A stretch of DNA of 16,819 nt from Gemmatimonas sp. UBA2094 (GTDB taxonomy: Bacteria > Gemmatimonadota > Gemmatimonadetes > Gemmatimonadales > Gemmatimonadaceae). Location: contig DCZC01000224.1 of assembly GCA_002331565.1 (NCBI GenBank), positions 1 to 16,819 of the forward strand, given 5' to 3'. The notes below the pieces were generated by a model. It saw only the letters and a program-made list of their open reading frames with translations. It did not search any database and was not told the DNA's origin. Position numbers and translations under genes: made by a program. This document shows positions 8,624-15,443 of the stretch, one piece after another; the stretch's first letter is position 1; every line of letters begins with the position of its first letter.

Positions 8624-9669
8624 TTCTCCCCCTCACGCGTCGCGGGCACCACGATGCGGCCGGCGATGATGTCGGCCGTCAGGGAGTCGAGCGTCGCCCG
8701 CACGCTGTCGGGGATCAGCGCACGGTTGTTGCCGTCGTAGATGTACCCCACGCCCTGCTCCGCGAGGCCGAACTGCTGCACGCCGCCGGTGAACGACCCG
8801 TCCTTCACCGCCCGTACCGCCGCGACCACGGAAGCGTCGATGCCCTTCACCATGCTGGTGAGAATGAAGCCCGGCGCTTCACCGTACTGATCGGCGTCGA
8901 CGCCGATGGCGAGCTTGCCGGTCGTACGCGCCGCCTCGAATACGCCGAGGCCCGTGGAGCCGGACGCGTGGAAGATCACGTTCACGCCCTGGTTGTACAT
9001 CGCGAGCGCCATCTCCTTGCCGCGGCCGGGATTGCGGAACGCGTCCGGTGTCACGCCCGCGTAGTTGGCGATCACCGTGCAGTCGGGGCAGACGTGCTTT
9101 ACGCCGGCACGGTAGCCGGCTTCGAACTTGTGGATGAGCGAGATGTCCATGCCGCCCACGAAGCCGATCTTCCGGCTCTTGCCCACGAGCGCCGCGAGCG
9201 CGCCGACCAGAAAGGAGCCTTCTTCCTCGCGGAACTTGAGCGCGCGCAGATTGCCGGGCAGCGGCAACGGCCGACCCAGCGAGTCGAGCGGCACCGACAT
9301 GTCGACGTTGGCGAAGCGCACGTCGGGATATTCTTTCGCCAACGTGAGGACATCATCGGTGAAGATGAAACCGACCCCGATCACGAGATCCATGCCTTCG
9401 GCGGCAAGCAGCCTGAGCCCGGCTTCCCGGTCGGAGCCTTCGCCGGGCTCGATGTAGGTCACGCGCGCGCCGAGCTCTCGGCTGGCCCGCTCGCCGCCCA
9501 GATAGGCGCCGTCGTTGAATGACTTGTCGCCCCGGCCGCCGACATCGAAGACGATGCCGACGTCGAGACCGTCGGTCGTGTCCGCGACGGTCGCGCCCGA
9601 TGGACGAACGGTGAGGAGCAGCACGTGGGCGAGGAGGAGCGCCCCGGTCAGATAAAGGGTACGGCGCAT
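8620..9669 (-). CDS. BMP/PnrA-family substrate-binding protein, probable nucleoside binder
   Basis: The protein has 349 residues from ATG 9669. A TTG at 9714 would add 15 residues ahead of the signal sequence and is less likely. The signal peptide covers residues 1-29 (Arg-Arg, hydrophobic core, possible ATVA-D cleavage). It belongs to the Bmp domain family (basic membrane protein, TmpC/PnrA): FDVGGRGDKSFNDGAY (41-56), GVGF (98-101), GFVGGMDI (169-176), NYAG (202-205), IFHASGSTGLGVF (232-244) and GVDADQ (256-261). PnrA-type proteins deliver purine nucleosides to an ABC importer. This one is the first gene of the operon with the matching ATPase and both permeases. Two oddities stand out: there is no lipobox cysteine although most family members are lipoproteins, and there is a CPDC motif at 194-197. 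Substrate is inferred from the family. Confidence 0.9.
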   Translation of the reverse strand: MRRTLYLTGALLLAHVLLLTVRPSGATVADTTDGLDVGIVFDVGGRGDKSFNDGAYLGGERASRELGARVTYIEPGEGSDREAGLRLLAAEGMDLVIGVGFIFTDDVLTLAKEYPDVRFANVDMSVPLDSLGRPLPLPGNLRALKFREEEGSFLVGALAALVGKSRKIGFVGGMDISLIHKFEAGYRAGVKHVCPDCTVIANYAGVTPDAFRNPGRGKEMALAMYNQGVNVIFHASGSTGLGVFEAARTTGKLAIGVDADQYGEAPGFILTSMVKGIDASVVAAVRAVKDGSFTGGVQQFGLAEQGVGYIYDGNNRALIPDSVRATLDSLTADIIAGRIVVPATREGEK

Positions 9670-9728
9670 GGCCCCGAAGGTTCGCCGTGAGAGGGCCGCA
9701 CGGGAAGGGCTCAAGCACGCGCGCCGAC

Positions 9729-9766
9729 AAAAAACGGCCGTGGGCGGGTGCCCACGGCCGTTTTTT
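9729..9766 (-). terminator. Perfect, potentially bidirectional rho-independent terminator
   Basis: The stem arms at 9729-9745 and 9750-9766 are perfectly complementary over 17 bp: a GC-rich 11-bp core (CGGCCGTGGGC) flanked by six A on one side and six T on the other, with a GGGT loop. Read on the minus strand it lies 17 bases beyond the TPR gene's stop and ends in a T run, so it terminates that transcript and insulates the downstream nucleoside operon. The symmetry means it could also stop plus-strand transcription. Confidence 0.93.
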
Positions 9767-9782
9767 GCATGCGTTGCCCGCC

Positions 9783-11288
9783 TTACTTGATCGCCTTGTA
9801 CCGGTAGGCGTAGATGCCCTTGCCGGTGCCCTTGATCTCCACGTTCTTCCGGTCACCCTTCTTGAGCGCGCCGGCGTCCGCCGTGGCCGTCGCCACCACG
9901 GCGCCCGCCATGTCGAGGAATTCGGCCGTCACCGTGTACGTACCGGTGGCCGCCACCTGCTCCAGTGCCAGCGTGAGCGTCGCGTTGTCCGCGCCGCGGG
10001 AGAAGCCGGCAATCTCCACCTTCACGGGCAGCTGATCGGCGATCGTCTGGTACTTCACCAACGTGTCCGTCCACGCCTTCTTCTCGGCCGGCAGCTTGGC
10101 CGCCTTGCCGATCCCCTGCGCCGCATACGCGAAGAACATCCACGCGTCGTAGTTGTTCGGATCGATCTGGACCAGCTTGCGGCTCGGATCGAACATGTCC
10201 TTGAAGCGATCCTTCGCGTAATACGACGCGGCCACGTTGCGCAGGCCGTCACGGCTGTTCGGGTTCTTCTTCACCGAGGCTTCGAACAGCTTGAGGGCGT
10301 CGTCGGTCTTGTTGGCCCGCGTGGCCACCACTCCGCCGATCGCCAGTGAGATGTCGCTCTGCTTGTCCGGGTCGGCGAGCATGCCGACGTACACCTGCGA
10401 CATGTCCGGCTCCTTCGCCAGCGTCAGCGCGTCGGCCCAGTTGTTGTAGTGGTTCGGCACCTCGGGGCTGTCCGGATATTCGGTGATGAGCGCCTTGAAC
10501 GTCGTCGCCGCGTCTTTCGCGAGGGCCACCTGATCGGCGCCCTGCGCGCCACCCGCCTGTTCGAGCTGTGTCAGCGCGAGGTAGTACATGGAGCCGCTCT
10601 TGAGGTCCTTGTACACCGAGTCCTTGCCAGACAGGTCGATGACGTGCTTCCAGTGCATCATCGCGTTCTTCTTGTCGTTCTTCTGGTTGGCGACGTTGGC
10701 CAGCACGTAGTGCGGGTACGGACCGTTGGCCAGCAGCATGGAACGCTTGGCGTAGTACTCCGCCGAGTCGAGGCTGCCGCCGCTCATGGCCGACAGGGCC
10801 GCCTGCGTCTGCGCGAGCCAGAGCTCGTTCTGGCGCTGCGCCTTGATGTCGGCTTCACACGCGGGCGAGGCGGCCACGATGGCCTTGTACGCCGCATCCA
10901 CGGCGTTCACGAGGTCGATCGTTTCCGTCGGGTTCGCCACAAAACCGATCGACGACCGCGTCGGCGCGTGCGGCGTGCCGGGCTCGAGCGCCCACATCTT
11001 GAGCACTTCGCTCAGCAGGTACTGGTAGCCCGTCGGGTTCTTGGCGAACCGCTCCGGCTTCGTGTCCAGTTCCTTCGTCATCGAGGTGAGCAGCTTCTTG
11101 CGCTGCTCGGGATTCTGCGCCGCCTTGGCCTGCTGGTACGACAGCGACATCATCGCCATTTCCTTGGGCGCATTGATGTCGATGTTGCACGCAGCGGTCA
11201 CGCCGCCCGGCTGGGCGACGGCCGTCGCGGGAACGACTGTGGTGAGCGACGCGGCGGCCACGGCACCAGCCATGAACGTCAAACGCAT
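9783..11288 (-). CDS. Secreted TPR-repeat protein of unknown function
   Basis: The protein has 501 residues from ATG 11288, which has an AGGAGA site 4 bases upstream; a longer in-frame extension beyond this start runs antisense to the next gene and is rejected. The signal peptide covers residues 1-25 (cleavage after ATAVA). A mature N-terminus containing CNIDIN (34-39) follows. Residues about 45-415 are helical with TPR-like pairs: SAEYYAKRSMLLANGPYPHY (175-194), ALKLFEASVKKNPNSRDGLR (331-350) and KLVQIDPNNYDAWMFFAYAA (371-390). Residues about 421-501 look like an all-beta domain rich in Thr/Val/Ala, possibly Ig-like, ending GKGIYAYRYKAIK. It is likely periplasmic or outer-membrane associated. 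TPR proteins usually scaffold other proteins, and no partner is evident here. It is monocistronic, with its own terminator. Confidence 0.85.
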   Translation of the reverse strand: MRLTFMAGAVAAASLTTVVPATAVAQPGGVTAACNIDINAPKEMAMMSLSYQQAKAAQNPEQRKKLLTSMTKELDTKPERFAKNPTGYQYLLSEVLKMWALEPGTPHAPTRSSIGFVANPTETIDLVNAVDAAYKAIVAASPACEADIKAQRQNELWLAQTQAALSAMSGGSLDSAEYYAKRSMLLANGPYPHYVLANVANQKNDKKNAMMHWKHVIDLSGKDSVYKDLKSGSMYYLALTQLEQAGGAQGADQVALAKDAATTFKALITEYPDSPEVPNHYNNWADALTLAKEPDMSQVYVGMLADPDKQSDISLAIGGVVATRANKTDDALKLFEASVKKNPNSRDGLRNVAASYYAKDRFKDMFDPSRKLVQIDPNNYDAWMFFAYAAQGIGKAAKLPAEKKAWTDTLVKYQTIADQLPVKVEIAGFSRGADNATLTLALEQVAATGTYTVTAEFLDMAGAVVATATADAGALKKGDRKNVEIKGTGKGIYAYRYKAIK

Positions 11289-11684
11289 GACGTCTCCTGA
11301 AAACGAAGATGCAGGTGAGTCCTGACGGTTTCCCGGCCAGGGGTTCAGTTGGGGACCCGATGTCCTTTGCTTGAAAATACTATGACCCGGCGGATCCGCA
11401 CCCGGTTCCGGGCGATTGGCAGCAGGGTCCCTGGTTACGCTGCCGGTCGCCTGCCCTCCGGATGCGCTCGCCCTGCCCGCCCCCGCCCCGGGGCGTCCCG
11501 CCCCTCCCGGGTCGCGAGGTGGCCCGGAGGTCGCGGGGAGGGTACTCCCGGGGCGATCTTTCGCCGACACCGGCGTCGATCGCATTGCGGTGGGCGCCCT
11601 CACGCATTCGGCCCCCGCGCTGGATCTTGAACGCGACGTCGACGGTTTTTGACGTCGGACGCCGTCACCGCTTCGCTCCCCGCC
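11289..11684. other. Divergent intergenic region with an AT-rich patch; no convincing gene
   Basis: This is about 396 bases between the divergent TPR and 313-residue-protein genes. Bases 11366-11384 (TTTGCTTGAAAATACTATG) form an AT-rich island in otherwise very GC-rich DNA. They contain TAGTAT on the minus strand (11382-11377) and TACTAT on the plus strand (11378-11383), both 4 of 6 matches to a -10 box. No good -35 element is seen at 16-18 bp spacing for either. Bases 11450-11560 are C/G-rich with short complementary patches but no T run. A promoter for the TPR gene, with a leader of about 80 bases, is the most likely content. Confidence 0.4.
11293..11298 (-). promoter_or_regulatory. Ribosome binding site of the TPR protein gene
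   Basis: AGGAGA on the minus strand ends 4 bases before the ATG at 11288. It is the clearest Shine-Dalgarno sequence in the window and fixes the start at the signal peptide. Most other genes here have no obvious Shine-Dalgarno sequence. Confidence 0.75.
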
Positions 11685-12626
11685 ATGCCTGTCCGCCTCC
11701 CGCCCCTTACCGAACGTCCTTCGCGCATCCTGCTCGAAGCGTTCGTCGATTACGCCGGCCTGTTTCCGCCGTCGTCGCTCGAGATGGCCCGCGCCGTGCG
11801 CAACTTCGCGCACTATCGCGCGGCAGGAGCGGGTTGGATGCTCGGGCGTTTCGTCTGCCCCGCCGCGCGGCTCGCCGAGTTTTCCGCGGCCGCCGATCCG
11901 CTTTTGCCCCGCGACGCGGGCGCGATCCCCTGGCTGCTGTCGGTGACCGGCAGTGGGGACGTCCATGCGGATCTCGAGGCCATCACGGCCTTCAACGAGC
12001 GGCACCGCGTCTGCTTCGACGAATGCGGGGCGCGCGTCGACTCGTACGAGGCGAAGGTCGCCAGCGTGGGTGACGTCATCGCGATGCACGAAACTCTCCC
12101 GCGCACGCTGCACGCGTGGCTCGAAGTGCCGCTCACCGACCATGTGGACGAGATGGTGGAAGCCATTGCCCGCGTGGGACGCTTCGCCAAGATGCGCACC
12201 GGTGGCACCGTCGCCGATGCGTTTCCGTCGTCGTCGCGCATCGTGTGGTTCCTGCGCGCGCTGCGCACGCACCAGGTGCGCGCGAAGGCCACCGCCGGGC
12301 TGCATCACCCCCTGCGGGGAGCGTATCGCCTCACGTACGACGCCGACGCCGCGACCTGCCGCATGTTCGGGTTTCTCAACGTGCTCCTGGCCGCCGCTGT
12401 CATGGCCAATGGCGGCACCGACGAGCTCGCGCTACAGGCGCTCGAAGAAAGCAACCCGTCGTCGCTCGAGTTCACCGAGACGCAGCTGGAATGGCGCGGC
12501 GCCGAAGGCACCGTCGCCATGTCGCGAAACACCCTTCAGCAAGTTCGAGAGCACATGATTGTCAGCATCGGTTCGTGTTCCTTTACCGAGCCGGTCGACG
12601 AGAGTCGTGCGCTGGGCTGGAGCTGA
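11685..12626 (+). CDS. Conserved hypothetical protein upstream of fumarylacetoacetase
   Basis: The protein has 313 residues from ATG 11685. An in-frame TTG at 11649 would add 12, and neither has a Shine-Dalgarno sequence. I do not recognise a named family. Motifs with the look of conserved sites are DYAGLFPPSSLEM (22-34), AWLEVPL (144-150), AKMRTGG (168-174), KATAGLHHPLRG (201-212), FGFLNVLLAAA (228-238) and a C-terminal GSCSFTEP...RALGWS (296-313). Alternating hydrophobic strands and amphipathic helices suggest a (beta/alpha) barrel-like enzyme, with Lys169/Arg171 and Lys201/His207/His208 as possible active-site residues; this is inference. There is no signal peptide or TM, so it is cytoplasmic. 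It lies 27 bases upstream of fumarylacetoacetase on the same strand, so a role in tyrosine/homogentisate breakdown is plausible but unproven. Confidence 0.85.
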   Translation: MPVRLPPLTERPSRILLEAFVDYAGLFPPSSLEMARAVRNFAHYRAAGAGWMLGRFVCPAARLAEFSAAADPLLPRDAGAIPWLLSVTGSGDVHADLEAITAFNERHRVCFDECGARVDSYEAKVASVGDVIAMHETLPRTLHAWLEVPLTDHVDEMVEAIARVGRFAKMRTGGTVADAFPSSSRIVWFLRALRTHQVRAKATAGLHHPLRGAYRLTYDADAATCRMFGFLNVLLAAAVMANGGTDELALQALEESNPSSLEFTETQLEWRGAEGTVAMSRNTLQQVREHMIVSIGSCSFTEPVDESRALGWS

Positions 12627-12653
12627 CATGAGGACACCTCCAACTCCTGTCGC

Positions 12654-13970
12654 ATGACGTCCACGGCTTCCCCGACCGCCAGCTGGGTCACGAGCGCCAA
12701 CGGCCACGCCGACTTCCCGCTGCACAACCTGCCGTTCGGCGTCTTCCGCCGGGCGGGCACCAACGAGACGCCGCGTGTCGGCGTCGCCATCGGCGATGGC
12801 ATCCTCGACGTGGCCGCCTGCCACGCCGCCGGCCTGTGCGACGACGCCGACCTGCTGGTACAACGCGCCATGCGCGCCTGCGCCTCGCCGTCGCTCAACG
12901 CCCTCATGGCACTCGGCGCCGACGCGCGTCGTGCCGTGCGCGTCGTGTTGCTGGAACTGCTCGGTGAGCAGACACCGACGCACAAGCAGCAAACGGCGCG
13001 GCACGCTCTCGTGCCGCAGCGTGAGGCCGAGCTGTTTCTGCCCGTCCAGATCGGGGACTACACCGACTTCTACGCGTCGGTGCATCACGCTACCAACGTG
13101 GGCAGCATGTTCCGCCCCGACAATCCGCTGCTCCCCAATTACAAGTGGGTGCCGATCGGCTACCACGGGCGCGCCTCCAGTATCGTCGTATCGGGTACGA
13201 GCGTCACACGCCCCGTGGGCCAGCGCAAAGGGCCAAACGATGCGGAACCCTCGGTGGGGCCGTCACGCTCGCTCGATTACGAGCTCGAGTTGGGTGCGTT
13301 CGTCGGCACTGGCAATGCGCTTGGCGACACGATCGGCATGGCTGACGCCGAACGCCATCTGTGGGGACTGTGCCTGCTCAACGACTGGTCGGCACGCGAT
13401 CTGCAAGCCTGGGAGTACCAGCCGCTCGGGCCGTTCCTCGCCAAGAACTTCGCGACTACGATCAGTCCGTGGGTGGTCACGCTCGAAGCGCTCGAGCCGT
13501 TTCGGGTGCCGCTCGCTCCACGCGCCGAGGGCGACCCGGCGCCATTGCCGTACCTCTCGCACGCGGCGGACGCGATGCGCGGGGGCTTCGACATCACCCT
13601 CGAGGTATGGTTGCGCACGGCGCGCATGCGAGACGCCGGTGAACCCGCCGCACGCCTCTCGCACAGCTCTGCGCGCGATCTGTATTGGAGCTTCGCGCAG
13701 ATGCTCACGCATCACGCGAGCACCGGCTGCAACCTCCGCCCCGGCGACCTGCTCGGCAGCGGCACCATTTCCGGGGGCGACAAGGAAAGCCGCGGCTGTC
13801 TGCTCGAGCTCACCTGGCGTGCCGCCGAGCCGGTCGTGCTCCCCAACGGCGAGCAGCGGGGCTTCTTGGAGGACGGCGACGAAGTCACGTTCACGGCGTC
13901 CGCCGGCACCGGCAGCGGGCGCATCGGGTTCGGCCGTTGCACGGGTGAGGTTCGCGCCGCGCGTACCTGA
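12654..13970 (+). CDS. fahA: Fumarylacetoacetase
   Basis: The enzyme hydrolyses 4-fumarylacetoacetate to fumarate and acetoacetate, the last step of tyrosine/phenylalanine (homogentisate) catabolism in the cytoplasm. At 438 residues it is near the eukaryotic-type length of about 420. The N-terminal beta domain includes LHNLPFGVF (23-31). The catalytic FAH domain has IGDYTDFYASVHHATNVG (133-150) with metal ligand D135 and catalytic H145, then GYHGRASS (169-176), DYELELG (208-214) with metal ligands E210 and E212, LLNDWSARD (241-249) with D244, GPFLAKNF (259-266) with K264, and NLRPGDLLGSGTISG towards the end. Residue roles come from alignment by eye to the mammalian enzyme; all key positions are present. 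ATG 12654 lacks a strong ribosome site. The 27-base gap to the upstream gene suggests cotranscription. Other pathway genes are not in view. Confidence 0.96.
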   Translation: MTSTASPTASWVTSANGHADFPLHNLPFGVFRRAGTNETPRVGVAIGDGILDVAACHAAGLCDDADLLVQRAMRACASPSLNALMALGADARRAVRVVLLELLGEQTPTHKQQTARHALVPQREAELFLPVQIGDYTDFYASVHHATNVGSMFRPDNPLLPNYKWVPIGYHGRASSIVVSGTSVTRPVGQRKGPNDAEPSVGPSRSLDYELELGAFVGTGNALGDTIGMADAERHLWGLCLLNDWSARDLQAWEYQPLGPFLAKNFATTISPWVVTLEALEPFRVPLAPRAEGDPAPLPYLSHAADAMRGGFDITLEVWLRTARMRDAGEPAARLSHSSARDLYWSFAQMLTHHASTGCNLRPGDLLGSGTISGGDKESRGCLLELTWRAAEPVVLPNGEQRGFLEDGDEVTFTASAGTGSGRIGFGRCTGEVRAART

Positions 13971-14051
13971 TCCCGAGCGGCTGGTGGTGCGGGGCGTACC
14001 GATGGACCCTCTCCGGCGGAACGGGGGCGTCCGTTCGGGCATTGACCTCCC
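13971..14051 (+). other. Short gap between fahA and cydA with a small hairpin
   Basis: This 81-base gap holds one short inverted repeat: GAACGG at 14019-14024 and CCGTTC at 14031-14036, with a 6-base loop and no following T run. It is not a convincing intrinsic terminator and there is no recognisable promoter, so whether cydAB is transcribed separately from fahA is open. Confidence 0.3.
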
Positions 14052-15443
14052 ATGCTGTCCGACCTGACGTTCGCGCGCTCGCAGATGGCGATGTCGCTGG
14101 CGTTTCACATCGTGTTTGCCGTGGTGGGCATCGGTATGCCCGCGCTGATGGTCCTCGCCGAGTGGCGATGGCTCACGACGCGCGACCCGGTGCTGCTCGA
14201 ACTGGCCAAGCGGTGGGCCAAGGGAACGGCCATTCTGTTCGCGGTGGGCGCCGTGTCCGGTACGGTATTGAGCTTCGAACTGGGGCTGCTCTGGCCCGTG
14301 TTCATGGAGCACGCCGGCGCCATCATCGGCATGCCGTTCTCGCTCGAGGGCTTCGCGTTCTTCACCGAAGCCATCTTCCTCGGCATTTACCTCTATGCGT
14401 GGAAACGCATTCCGCCGCGCGCGCACTTCGCGGCCGGCGTCGTGGTGGCCGTGAGCGGGGCCCTGAGCGGGGCGTTCGTGGTGTGCGCGAATGCCTGGAT
14501 GAACGCGCCGGCGGGCTTCGACGTCGTGAACGGTGAAATCGTGAACGTCGATCCGGTGGCCGCGATGTTCAATCAGGCCGCTGGGCCGCAGGTCGTGCAC
14601 ATGACGCTGGCCGCGTTCGCCGCCACCGGCTTTGCCGTGGCTGGCGTGCACGCCTACGCTCTCTGGCGAGGCACGCTGCATCGCGCCTTCCATCGCGCTG
14701 CCCTGCAGATTGCGCTCGTCATCGGCCTCCCCGCAGCCGTGCTGCAGCCGCTCAGTGGTGACTGGAGCGCCCGCGACGTTGCCGAGCGTCAGCCAGTCAA
14801 GCTGGCCGCCATGGAAGGGCACCTGCGCACGGGGCCGGCCTCGTTCGTCATCGGCGGATGGCCCGACGCCAAGACGCTCGAGCACCGCGGTGCCATCGAG
14901 ATTCCCGGCGCGTTGTCGCTGCTCCTGCATGGCGATCGTCAGGCGGTGGTGCAGGGTATCGACGGCGTGAAGCCAGAGGATCGCCCGCCACTCGCCATCG
15001 TCCACCTCGCGTTCCAGATCATGGTGGCGTGCGGCATGATCATGGCCACGCTGTCGGTCTTCGGCGCGTGGCGCTGGTGGCAGCGCCGCAAGGGGCGTGG
15101 CGTCGCCCTCCCCGACGATCGTCGTTTCCTGCTGGCACTCGTGCTGGCGGCGCCGCTGGGCTTCATCGCGCTCGAAGCCGGATGGACCGTCACCGAAGTG
15201 GGCCGCCAGCCGTGGATCGTACACGGGGTCCTGCGTACCGCCGAAGCAGTCACGCCCATGCCCGGACTCGGTATCACCTTCGCCCTGTTCAGCGTGCTGT
15301 ACGTGGGGCTCGCCATCGCGGTGGTGTTCCTGCTGTGGCGCCAGATTCTCAAGACCGGGGTGACGCCGGTCCCGCTCAACGTCACCAGCGAATTGCCGCT
15401 GCCATCGCGCGTCACGCGCGCATTGCCCGCGTCCAAAGCGTGA
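14052..15443 (+). CDS. cydA: Cytochrome bd quinol oxidase subunit I, short-Q-loop (CioA-like)
   Basis: This is the catalytic membrane subunit that oxidises quinol and reduces O2 to water at haem d. The 463 residues have about nine TM helices. Haem-binding candidates are in place: H19 (SLAFHI), E99 and E106 (SLEGFAFFTEAIF), H183 (QVVHMTL) and M324 (FQIMVACG). The quinol-loop residues K250 and E255 are seen in KLAAMEG, and the family signature GRQPW lies at 384-388. The Q-loop is short: the protein is about 60 residues shorter than E. coli CydA, as in the CioA/cyanide-insensitive branch. Spacing between the two TM3 glutamates is seven positions, against eight in E. coli as I recall. Its stop overlaps the cydB GTG. 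Cyanide resistance is known for some CioA proteins and cannot be asserted here. Confidence 0.96.
   Translation: MLSDLTFARSQMAMSLAFHIVFAVVGIGMPALMVLAEWRWLTTRDPVLLELAKRWAKGTAILFAVGAVSGTVLSFELGLLWPVFMEHAGAIIGMPFSLEGFAFFTEAIFLGIYLYAWKRIPPRAHFAAGVVVAVSGALSGAFVVCANAWMNAPAGFDVVNGEIVNVDPVAAMFNQAAGPQVVHMTLAAFAATGFAVAGVHAYALWRGTLHRAFHRAALQIALVIGLPAAVLQPLSGDWSARDVAERQPVKLAAMEGHLRTGPASFVIGGWPDAKTLEHRGAIEIPGALSLLLHGDRQAVVQGIDGVKPEDRPPLAIVHLAFQIMVACGMIMATLSVFGAWRWWQRRKGRGVALPDDRRFLLALVLAAPLGFIALEAGWTVTEVGRQPWIVHGVLRTAEAVTPMPGLGITFALFSVLYVGLAIAVVFLLWRQILKTGVTPVPLNVTSELPLPSRVTRALPASKA

Noticed and set aside
11462..11684. Small open frames in the intergenic region as possible short genes
   Set aside because: Arg/Pro-rich translations, no ribosome sites and overlap with the out-of-frame start of the next gene; they look like GC-rich noise.
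11289..12308. The in-frame upstream extension of the TPR gene to 12308
   Set aside because: It would put about 340 low-complexity residues before a perfect signal peptide, ignore the AGGAGA ribosome site at 11293-11298, and run antisense to the motif-rich 313-residue gene.
14019..14036. Hairpin between fahA and cydA as a terminator
   Set aside because: The stem is only 6 bp and there is no T run, so it is not distinguishable from chance in GC-rich DNA.
13263..15224. A 653-residue minus-strand open frame across fahA and cydA
   Set aside because: Arg/His/Gln-rich composition and no motifs; both plus-strand genes here are unambiguous.
14858..15439. The long open frame preceding cydB in the same phase
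   Set aside because: The residues are Arg-rich noise that overlap cydA out of frame. CydB homology begins only after the GTG at 15440, which overlaps the cydA stop.
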